In this document: positions 1 through 5,447 of the stretch, piece by piece
Layout of the letters: every line of letters begins with the position of its first letter
Position numbering within the stretch: the stretch's first letter is position 1
Assembly (NCBI GenBank): GCA_021741945.1
Contig: JAIOWV010000083.1
Coordinates: 1-5,692, forward strand
DNA: 5,692 bases
Direction of reading: 5' to 3'
From: Pontimonas sp.
GTDB taxonomy: Bacteria > Actinomycetota > Actinomycetes > Actinomycetales > Microbacteriaceae
Position numbers and translations under genes: made by a program
The notes under the pieces: generated by a model
What the model was told of the DNA's origin: nothing
The model's database searches: none
Seen by the model: the letters and a program-made list of their open reading frames with translations, nothing else

Positions 1-348
1 ACCTGCGCCGAGATCGACCGGTACCTTAACTTCGGAGGGCGAGGGCAAAGACCGCTGAACATCCAGAGTGTGTTTTGACCCCAGTCCCTGAAGCACCTTG
101 TCGTGAAGAACTCGATAGCCGACGTTGTTCGGCACTAACGACAGGTAGTCCTCTTGTGGAAGAAGCGGTGCCGGAAACGAGAGCCCATCGGGACTGGTTG
201 GGCTGTCGATTTGAAGGAATTGCCAGGCTTCTGGCCAGCCACCATCCCAGCCTTGCTGGTCGAGCTTGAATTTCAGAGCCTGGCGGGCTGCACGCACGGT
301 GTTGCCGCCGGATCCGCCAATGCCAACTACAAAAAATGGTCGCAACAT
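1..348 (-). CDS. Tubulin/FtsZ-like protein (Tubulin_2 type), N-terminal 116 residues, cut by left window edge
   Basis: Seen: an open frame from an ATG at 348 to the window edge with no stop. The protein begins MLRPFFVVGIGGSGGNTVRA; the segment VVGIGGSGGNTV (residues 7-18) matches the first nucleotide-binding loop of FtsZ and tubulins (FtsZ has VIGVGGGGGNAV). After a helix, WQFLQIDSPTSPDG (residues 45-58) matches the next strand, equivalent to FtsZ FIAINTDAQ. Known: this arrangement is typical of the actinobacterial 'tubulin-like' family, large cytosolic proteins often encoded beside vWA proteins. The signature GGGTGTG-type T4 loop should lie further downstream, outside the window, so GTP binding cannot be confirmed here. 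The gene follows the vWA gene by 20 bases in the same operon and has a good ribosome-binding site. Inferred role: a polymerising or switch-like nucleotide-binding protein working with the membrane-anchored vWA protein. A Rossmann-fold enzyme is the alternative, less likely given the GxGGSGGN motif and the neighbours. Confidence 0.85.
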   Translation of the reverse strand, partial: MLRPFFVVGIGGSGGNTVRAARQALKFKLDQQGWDGGWPEAWQFLQIDSPTSPDGLSFPAPLLPQEDYLSLVPNNVGYRVLHDKVLQGLGSKHTLDVQRSLPSPSEVKVPVDLGAG

Positions 349-353
349 GGTTA

Positions 354-359
354 TTCCTT
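354..359 (-). promoter_or_regulatory. Ribosome-binding site of the tubulin-like gene
   Basis: Read on the minus strand the motif is AAGGAA, five bases before the ATG at 348. It sits entirely in the 20-base gap after the vWA stop codon. It fixes the start of the tubulin-like gene and leaves no room for a separate promoter, so the two genes are almost certainly on one transcript. Confidence 0.75.
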
Positions 360-368
360 ACTCTGTTC

Positions 369-3173
369 TTACTGAGGTGGTGGGGGTGGGGCTAGCGGAC
401 CCGACTGGGGCGGGCGTGGGGGCTGGAGCGGTGAACTGGGGGGAACAGCGGAGGAACCAGAAGCGCTGAAACCGCTGGGAAGGTCAGGGGCGGAGAAAGA
501 GCCGGTCGTTGGTCCGTGGGAACTATCATCCCCGTTGCCGTCCTTCGCCACAACCGTTGACTCGACCGCGGCTCTGACGACCGTGACCCGATCGCCGAAG
601 CCGGGCTTCACGGATATTTCGCCGACTCGCTTTTCGTAATCCCCGAGGTTTGACATTCGGCTAAACACGACGAGCTGTCCTGAAATCTTCTCTGCGGCGT
701 CTTTGCGCAGCTCAGAATCAGGAACGACGAGGGCCCAGTTTTCCGCCATGTTTGGTGAGACTTCAAGAGCGTGCCCGGCGTCAATCTCTGTTGAGTGTTT
801 CGTGCCACCGTCGTAGAAGCCGATAATTCGGTGCCCCTCGGGCGCGTTCCACTGGTACCAAGTGGCCGCCAAAGGGAACAGCGGGATCTTGGCCACTGCC
901 CGGCCCGCCCCCGTGTCATAGTCGCGAAGGGCGTTCTGGTCCATTAAGTTCTTGAAATCATCCGGAGCGACGATGAGCGGGCCGGTCTCCGCGCCCGGCC
1001 CCGCTAACAGCAGTTTCGAGAAGGGGCCCGAGCTATCCACCGTGACGGGGAATGATGCTCGCATGACACTGTCCATTGGCAGGAAACGGGTTCCGGCCCA
1101 GTTGATTAGCCACATAAGTGCCAGCGGGAGCAACAACCCGAGCAGGAGGAGCAGGATAATCGCGGTAATTTCTACTGCGGTGTTCGACTGAGTGGTTGAT
1201 TCGAACTCGATTGTTATGGGTGCATCGAACCTCGCGGCAATGCCTTCCGCCGTGCTTGTCACTTGCCACGTAGAGACTACTGAAGCATTTGCTTGAAGCG
1301 GATTCGTGGCTTGGATGTCCACGGTGACAACCTCATCCCTGCCAACCACGACACAGTTTGATGTGCCGTCAGCGCTGAGGCCGGAGAACGACCAACTGAA
1401 CTGCGGGGCCCGCTCGACAGGCTGGTCAGCCTTCGACTGGGCGTCATCAAGACGCAGGGGAGCAGCGGACAAACAGAATGTCGAAGAATCTGACACGTTC
1501 GGCCCAGTGATTACTAGAGACCCAGTCGCAACGCCCTCGGGGCCTTCAAGAACAGACAAAGTTACGAGGTCGGCTGACGGCGTCGCGAGTGCGGTCTTGT
1601 CGACGATCTCAAGAGCAAACTGGCTGGTTATGTCTTGGAACTCGCTCCCGAGCGACAGGGTCAGCCACAGCTGGAGTTCGCCCGATTGCGAGCCGGGGTT
1701 GAATCTTTCGATTTTGAACTGGCCTTCAGTGGTCGATTCAATCGAGACATCTCGGTCCACCAGCACGCCGTCTTCCAAAACGCTTACCGAGAAGTTAGCC
1801 GAGGGGTAGCGGGACAAGTCGACGCTGAGGTCTGAAAACTGCTGGGTTCGCACCACCCGGCCGGTCAGGGTGTTGTCGAAGTCGCTCAATATAGTGCTGA
1901 CGCGGTCGCGATCTAGCTCCAGCGTCAAACCGGTAAAGATGAACAATTCTGCGTACTGGGCCGAGGTGTCGAGTAGCCATTCGCCCACGAGGAGGTCGTC
2001 TGTCCCCACCCGGACGTCAATCTTCGTTGCGCCGCCGCTCATGTCCACCGAGGCCGATCCGGGACTCGCATCAGAGGCAGAGAATTCCGAGCCTTCCGGA
2101 CCAATCAACTGCCAGTCGTCGCTGCTAACAATGACCTGAAATCCTGTGGTCCCCTGGGGAACAACGAACGAGCCGTCAACGATGGGGACGCCCTTGCCCC
2201 CAGAAGTCTGGCCGCCGATCCGGAGGAATTGAAAAGCTAAGGCAACAGGGTCGGCGGCATCGATAAAGGCACCATTCGCCTGCCCGGGTGGAGCAAATCC
2301 GCTGGCATCGAGCTCGCCGCACTGGAGCTCGCCTCCCGTGAGGCCTTGGCCGTAGGCCGACGTTGCTTCTACCTGGCCAATGCCTTCAACGAGGGGGCGG
2401 AGAAACGACATGAGCCATTTCTCGTAAGCGAGTCGGTCGTCCGCGGTGGCGGGTTCGGTCTGACGGTAGTGCTCGAGGGAACTTTGCTCGTTGTTGAGCA
2501 ACACGCCAAAAATTGGAATGCCTGACTGTCGAAACTCCTGCATCAGGCCGAGCGCGCCTGCCCCAGAGGGAAGCGACTCGTAGCCAATGCCAGCCTGGCA
2601 AAGATCGGAGAGGCTATCGATATCTGCATCAAGGCTTGGGTTGATGCCACCGTCGGTAAACCAGATCAGCATCGAACAGCCCTCGGGCGCGCTACCGAAC
2701 GATTGTTGTGCGGCCCGAAGGCCCTGTTCCCAATCCGTCTTTGTTGAAAAGCTTTCTGAACTGAGTTGAATCGCATTGCTCAACGCCATGCCCATTGCTG
2801 CCGCATCGCTCCGGTTGCCGATCGGCGTCCAATCCTGGAGCGTTTGAACTCCGTTCGCGAAGCCCGTTGCAGCGACTTGGACAGAAACCCCCTGCTCAAC
2901 GAAGCTGCCGAGCTCGGCGACACTGTTCTGCAAGATCTCAACCCGCGCGAGATCGGAGTCTGTCCAACTCAGGCTGCCCGACTGGTCCATGAGGTAGTGA
3001 ACATTGAGCGCCTTGTCTCGGCCAGATGTGAGACAGGTAGTGACGTCCTCGAAGGCTCGTTCCCCAACAGCTGAGATTTCAATCGCTTGGGCAGGGGCCG
3101 CAGAAGGAGCAAAACCTACTGCGACGAGTGCGAGCATGAGAGCGCCAATAATTGGCTTAGTCAAAATTTTCAC
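369..3173 (-). CDS. Exported, membrane-anchored vWA-domain protein (934 aa) with cytosolic C-terminal domain and proline-rich tail
   Basis: Start: a GTG at 3173 overlaps the upstream stop codon as GTGA. It places Lys at position 2 of a signal peptide with hydrophobic core (about residues 8-22) and a likely cleavage after APAQA (residue 30). An in-frame GTG at 3200 would add nine residues and is less likely. Domains: the vWA domain spans about 55-230 with an intact metal site, DQSGS at 63-67, Thr146 in KTDWEQG and Asp174 in WFTDGG. Residues 340-660 look beta-rich and Ser/Thr-rich, perhaps immunoglobulin-like repeats. A transmembrane helix spans about 669-690, followed by a cytosolic domain (about 692-875) and a Gly/Ser/Pro-rich tail ending in five prolines and Gln. 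All six cysteines lie on the exported side and none after the helix, which suits disulphides outside. Role, inferred: the outer vWA part binds a ligand or partner, and the inner domain contacts the co-encoded tubulin-like protein. The family is recognised; the specific ligand is unknown. Confidence 0.9.
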   Translation of the reverse strand: MKILTKPIIGALMLALVAVGFAPSAAPAQAIEISAVGERAFEDVTTCLTSGRDKALNVHYLMDQSGSLSWTDSDLARVEILQNSVAELGSFVEQGVSVQVAATGFANGVQTLQDWTPIGNRSDAAAMGMALSNAIQLSSESFSTKTDWEQGLRAAQQSFGSAPEGCSMLIWFTDGGINPSLDADIDSLSDLCQAGIGYESLPSGAGALGLMQEFRQSGIPIFGVLLNNEQSSLEHYRQTEPATADDRLAYEKWLMSFLRPLVEGIGQVEATSAYGQGLTGGELQCGELDASGFAPPGQANGAFIDAADPVALAFQFLRIGGQTSGGKGVPIVDGSFVVPQGTTGFQVIVSSDDWQLIGPEGSEFSASDASPGSASVDMSGGATKIDVRVGTDDLLVGEWLLDTSAQYAELFIFTGLTLELDRDRVSTILSDFDNTLTGRVVRTQQFSDLSVDLSRYPSANFSVSVLEDGVLVDRDVSIESTTEGQFKIERFNPGSQSGELQLWLTLSLGSEFQDITSQFALEIVDKTALATPSADLVTLSVLEGPEGVATGSLVITGPNVSDSSTFCLSAAPLRLDDAQSKADQPVERAPQFSWSFSGLSADGTSNCVVVGRDEVVTVDIQATNPLQANASVVSTWQVTSTAEGIAARFDAPITIEFESTTQSNTAVEITAIILLLLLGLLLPLALMWLINWAGTRFLPMDSVMRASFPVTVDSSGPFSKLLLAGPGAETGPLIVAPDDFKNLMDQNALRDYDTGAGRAVAKIPLFPLAATWYQWNAPEGHRIIGFYDGGTKHSTEIDAGHALEVSPNMAENWALVVPDSELRKDAAEKISGQLVVFSRMSNLGDYEKRVGEISVKPGFGDRVTVVRAAVESTVVAKDGNGDDSSHGPTTGSFSAPDLPSGFSASGSSAVPPSSPLQPPRPPQSGPLAPPPPPQ

Positions 3174-3595
3174 GAGAAGAGTCCGCTCTGCACAGCCCAC
3201 TCGCCTAGTGCATGACCCAGCTCCAAAATGTGCACCACAGCCACGGCAAGAGAAACAATCGCTAGCACCCTGAGCGTGTGCGAATAGCCCGGCCGCACAT
3301 CAAACCATGGACTCCTGCGGCCCAGCCGCTGAGAGGCAGCATCCCATGCAACGCACATGAAGACGACAAAAGGAGTCAGAAAGTAACCAATAACGTTCAC
3401 AACGTCATAAGTGAAAGGCGAAACCGCCAGATAGTCCAAGACTTCCAAAAGAGCGCTCGCCACTAACGCGACGATGCCCACAACAAGGGGTGCCGCACTG
3501 GCCTTAGTTGGGGTGTCTTCGCCAGAGAAGCCCGCGCTTGAGTTTGCAGGCATTGAGAAAGGCAGGCCCGGTGACGGCGGTTGGAGCGACGACAT
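3170..3595 (-). CDS. Small membrane protein with three predicted helices (141 aa), first gene of the vWA/tubulin operon
   Basis: I do not recognise a family. Seen: an N-terminal proline/serine-rich stretch (residues 1-35, beginning MSSLQPPSPGLP), then hydrophobic segments at about 36-57, 63-86 and 107-128. The loop between helices 2 and 3 carries QRLGRRSPWFDVRPG; its positive charge favours a cytoplasmic position, which puts the N-terminus inside and the short C-terminus outside. The start at ATG 3595 is supported by AAAGGA seven bases upstream. Its stop overlaps the vWA GTG by four bases, so the two are probably translationally coupled and made in matched amounts. Inferred role: a membrane partner of the vWA protein. 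Both carry proline-rich cytosolic ends, which could serve as docking sites, but the sequence does not prove this. Confidence 0.8.
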   Translation of the reverse strand: MSSLQPPSPGLPFSMPANSSAGFSGEDTPTKASAAPLVVGIVALVASALLEVLDYLAVSPFTYDVVNVIGYFLTPFVVFMCVAWDAASQRLGRRSPWFDVRPGYSHTLRVLAIVSLAVAVVHILELGHALGEWAVQSGLFS

Positions 3596-3602
3596 TGCCC
3601 CG

Positions 3603-3608
3603 TCCTTT
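3603..3608 (-). promoter_or_regulatory. Ribosome-binding site of the small membrane protein
   Basis: On the minus strand the motif is AAAGGA with seven bases to the ATG at 3595. It supports that ATG over later in-frame starts and marks the beginning of the minus-strand operon. Confidence 0.65.
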
Positions 3609-3730
3609 CTTTCGCAGGGAAGACCCCTAGAGCTTAGTTCTCCTCATCAATTTGCGAAACCTGTTTTTTGCGGAGCTCGGGTGTGGCCCCGAGACGAATA
3701 CCCTCCACTATGCTCGGCGATATTCGGAGA
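3609..3730. promoter_or_regulatory. Divergent intergenic region, likely holding promoters for both the vWA/tubulin operon and the zinc-ribbon gene
   Basis: This stretch separates two divergent genes, so both promoters should lie here. No strong sigma-70-type pair could be picked on either strand. The best plus-strand minus-10 guess is TATGCT at 3709-3714, without a convincing minus-35. The region holds a six-base inverted repeat CTCGGG/CCCGAG (3676-3681 and 3688-3693, six-base loop) and a wider one TTTCGCA/TGCGAAA (3610-3616 and 3653-3659). Either could be an operator, but repeats of this length can arise by chance. A six-T run at 3664-3669 precedes the hairpin on the plus strand, the wrong order for a terminator. 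Confidence 0.4.
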
Positions 3731-3736
3731 GGGAGG
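3731..3736 (+). promoter_or_regulatory. Ribosome-binding site deciding the start of the zinc-ribbon gene
   Basis: GGGAGG lies seven bases before the ATG at 3744. The reading frame stays open upstream to 3474, but that extension runs antisense to the small membrane protein gene. This strong site and the zinc ribbon beginning right after the ATG fix the start at 3744. Confidence 0.75.
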
Positions 3737-3743
3737 CCAGCTG

Positions 3744-4292
3744 ATGGCGGATTGTTTGGTGTGCGGTGGCAAGACTTCGGGCCGCAAAGAAGTGTGTGAC
3801 TCGTGTAACCGTCAGCGCATAGCAGACGAGCTTGCGGCCCGCGACGCGGCCATTCTCGCCGAGCGACAGGCTCGGGACGAGCGAGTGCTTGCCGACCGTG
3901 CAAAGGCTGAGGCCGGAGCGAAGGCGTGGCAACAGTCGTTTCTCTCGAGCATTTCTGGTGGCAAGCCTGCATTCGCATACAAGACTGTCTACGTTCCCAT
4001 TGATTCTGTGATCAATGACGACACAATTAACGGTTTCAATATCGCCGAGGTGCAACAACTCGGACTTGCTGGGTGGCGAGTCATCACGGTCATGCCGCGA
4101 ACGATCGGAATTGGCCTCACGAACATGTCTGTCGGCAGTTCTGTAGGTGAAACGTGGGGCGCCGGCATCGGCGGTAACGTAGCCGGCGTCTACGTTCTGC
4201 TTGCTCTAGAGGTTAGCCAGTCAGACCCGGAGAGCATTCAAACGGCGGTGGAAATCGGCGAAAAACTGATACACAAAGGCATTGAACTGTAG
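3744..4292 (+). CDS. Zinc-ribbon protein with charged helix and DUF4177-like C-terminal domain (182 aa)
   Basis: Seen: MADCLVCGGK begins a compact zinc ribbon with CxxC at residues 4 and 7 and a second CxxC at 18 and 21. Residues 22-66 form a long Ala/Arg/Glu-rich segment likely to be a single helix or coiled coil. The last domain (about 77-157) runs from YKTVYVPIDSVIN through LGLAGWRVITVMP. This fits the DUF4177-like pattern of a beta strand, a helix with 'LG..GW', and a second strand. Between the GW strand and the final VYVLLALEV strand lies a glycine-rich stretch (about 122-148), longer than the usual short hairpin. There is no signal peptide or membrane helix, so the protein is probably cytosolic. 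The gene stands alone, divergent from the vWA operon. Function unknown: zinc binding and protein interaction are inferred from the architecture only. Confidence 0.85.
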   Translation: MADCLVCGGKTSGRKEVCDSCNRQRIADELAARDAAILAERQARDERVLADRAKAEAGAKAWQQSFLSSISGGKPAFAYKTVYVPIDSVINDDTINGFNIAEVQQLGLAGWRVITVMPRTIGIGLTNMSVGSSVGETWGAGIGGNVAGVYVLLALEVSQSDPESIQTAVEIGEKLIHKGIEL

Positions 4293-4382
4293 CGAGCAGC
4301 GATCGACATCGTTCAGGCTTGTGCGCTCGTGGGTTCCTCGCTTGGAAGTGAGCATTGATTTAGTCGGTCCGTCAGCACCATC

Positions 4383-4388
4383 TATCCT
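4383..4388 (+). promoter_or_regulatory. Possible minus-10 element for a leaderless DUF805 transcript
   Basis: TATCCT ends six bases before the ATG at 4395, so transcription from it would begin at or next to the A of the start codon. No purine-rich ribosome-binding site precedes the ATG (CTTTTCAC). Leaderless genes are common in Actinobacteria. The minus-35 is weak: TTAGTC lies 17 bases upstream at 4360, and TTGATT at 4355 is too far. Confidence 0.35.
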
Positions 4389-4394
4389 TTTCAC

Positions 4395-5054
4395 ATGACT
4401 TTCAAAAGTTCAGTCGCTGCTGGTTTTGCCCAGTGGAAAAACTACTCCGGTGTAGCCTCTCGGTCTGAGTACTGGTGGTTCCAACTTTTTCTTTTTCTCA
4501 GCGGCCTGGGTGCCTTCATCATCCTCGCCATCCTTTTGGCCGCAGGTCTCCCGGCACTCGGAGGGATTGGGCTTATCGCTTACGCGATTGCCGTTTTTGT
4601 GCTGTCCCTGAGCTTGACAGTTCGCAGGCTTCGAGATGCTGGGCTGGGCTGGGGCTTCATCTTCCTTCCATTCGTGCCACTCCTAGGAAGCATTGCGCTC
4701 TTCGTGATGACGTTGCTGTCTACGAAAACTGACACCGCCACGAATAAGAAGGCGACTTCCGCCGCTGCTCCGGCCCAGAAATTGCCAGATGCACCGAGAA
4801 CTGAGAGCCTCGAGGAAGAGATTCGGAAGTCTCCCGAATCCGAACCCGAACCGGAACCGGAACCCGAACCGGAACCCGAACCGGAACCCGAACCGGAACC
4901 CGAACCCGAACCGGAACCCGAACCCGAACCCGAACGGAATCTCCAATCGGAGCGGGTTACCGCTCAGTTGAGCCGGCTCGAGGAGTTGCTGAGCGAGGGA
5001 AAAGTGTCTCAACTGCAGTTTGATGCAGCACGAAAGAGACTTTTAGGCGAATAG
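4395..5054 (+). CDS. DUF805 membrane protein with Pro-Glu repeat linker and C-terminal SHOCT domain (219 aa)
   Basis: Seen: the DUF805 hallmarks are present, with NYSGVASRSEYWWFQLF at residues 17-33 and TVRRLRDAGLGWG at 75-87. Three hydrophobic segments lie at about 29-51, 55-75 and 87-109. A hydrophilic linker (110-149) leads into an uninterrupted Glu-Pro repeat (150-180). Residues 186-217 (VTAQLSRLEELLSEG, then LQFDAARKRLLGE) match the SHOCT pattern of a helix, a turn around a glycine and a second helix ending near the C-terminus. Known: DUF805 proteins are small bacterial inner-membrane proteins of uncertain function, and SHOCT is a short module often at the end of membrane or secreted proteins, probably mediating contacts. 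Inferred: the acidic Pro-Glu arm holds the SHOCT domain away from the membrane on the cytosolic side. The start is the first ATG and puts the DUF805 motif at the usual distance from the N-terminus, although no Shine-Dalgarno is seen. Confidence 0.9.
   Translation: MTFKSSVAAGFAQWKNYSGVASRSEYWWFQLFLFLSGLGAFIILAILLAAGLPALGGIGLIAYAIAVFVLSLSLTVRRLRDAGLGWGFIFLPFVPLLGSIALFVMTLLSTKTDTATNKKATSAAAPAQKLPDAPRTESLEEEIRKSPESEPEPEPEPEPEPEPEPEPEPEPEPEPEPEPERNLQSERVTAQLSRLEELLSEGKVSQLQFDAARKRLLGE
4842..4934 (+). repeat. In-frame hexanucleotide repeat (CCSGAA)15 encoding Glu-Pro repeats
   Basis: Fifteen tandem six-base units, CCCGAA or CCGGAA, follow an initial GAA codon. Every Glu codon is GAA, while the Pro codon varies between CCC and CCG, mostly alternating so that a 12-base higher-order unit (CCCGAACCGGAA) appears. 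A gain or loss of one unit removes or adds exactly one Pro-Glu pair and keeps the frame, so the tract could vary in length between strains without breaking the gene. Confidence 0.95.
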
Positions 5055-5056
5055 CC

Positions 5057-5413
5057 CCCTCGGGCGAGACGTGGTCGGCAGCCTTTGATGGGGTGACCAC
5101 TACTGATGCCTCGAGCTTTGACATTGACCACTTTGTGCCACTCAAGGAAGCGTGGGATAGCGGAGCCCACGCATGGGATAGCGGGACTAGGCAACGCTTT
5201 GCCAATGACCTGGAATATGCAGGTTCTCTTATTGCAGTGAGTGCCAGTTCTAATCGCTCTAAAGGGGCTAGTGACCCATCAGAGTGGTTACCACCAAATC
5301 GTTCCTACTGGTGTGTGTATCTGGTGACCTGGGTTGAAGTGAAACTCCGGTGGAAACTCTCCGCAGACCCAGGAGAGATTGCGGCTATTCGCTCCGCTGG
5401 GAGCGGGTGTTAG
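5057..5413 (+). pseudogene. 5'-truncated HNH-endonuclease family gene (secreted actinobacterial type), C-terminal part only
   Basis: Seen: the frame reads PSGETWSAAFDGVTTTDASS, then DIDHFVPLKEAWDSGA (DIDH at 5120-5131), RFANDLEYAGSLIAV, SSNRSKG (ending at 5266) and DPSEWLPP, ending in a run with WVEVKLRWKLSADPGE and a stop at 5411-5413. Known: this is the conserved core of the HNH-family proteins common in actinobacteria, where a signal peptide and roughly 90-100 residues precede it. The core motifs, including the DxDH metal/catalytic site and the NRSKG segment, look intact. Family-like sequence begins right after the stop of the DUF805 gene; upstream the frame is open only to 5024 with no standard start before GTG 5093, which would omit part of the core. 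No ribosome-binding site or signal peptide is present. I therefore read it as a remnant left by a deletion or rearrangement. A short expressed product from GTG 5093 is possible but less likely. Confidence 0.75.
5150..5191 (+). repeat. Imperfect 21-base tandem duplication within the HNH remnant
   Basis: Two adjacent 21-base units start GCGTGGGATAGCGG (5150) and GCATGGGATAGCGG (5171), matching at 13 of the first 14 bases and diverging after that. They encode AWDSGAH followed by AWDSGTR. The first copy is the conserved family motif; the second falls where relatives usually have a less similar AW-T/S-rich segment, so it may be a recent duplication or conversion. The frame is preserved. Confidence 0.6.
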
Positions 5414-5447
5414 CGGGTGGTTGAAAGGCATGCGTTGGCACCGTACG

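Noticed and set aside
75..269. Plus-strand frames in the first 470 bases
   Set aside because: They are antisense to the tubulin-like N-terminus, which has a recognisable nucleotide-binding loop and a good ribosome-binding site.
1306..1809. 167-codon plus-strand frame within the vWA gene
   Set aside because: It is antisense to a clear 934-residue protein with signal peptide, vWA domain and membrane helix, and it shows no domain-like features.
3474..3743. Upstream extension of the zinc-ribbon reading frame by 90 codons
   Set aside because: It lies mostly antisense to the small membrane protein gene, has no family-like sequence, and a strong ribosome-binding site plus the zinc ribbon mark the start at 3744.
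4337..4352. Hairpin CTCGCTT/AAGTGAG between the zinc-ribbon and DUF805 genes as a terminator
   Set aside because: The loop is only two to four bases, one pair is G-T, and no real T-run follows (ATTGATTT); too weak to call.
4683..5012. Minus-strand frame with Phe-Gly/Phe-Arg repeats, resembling an FG-repeat protein
   Set aside because: It is the antisense reading of the Glu-Pro codon repeat; the plus strand encodes a recognisable DUF805-SHOCT protein.
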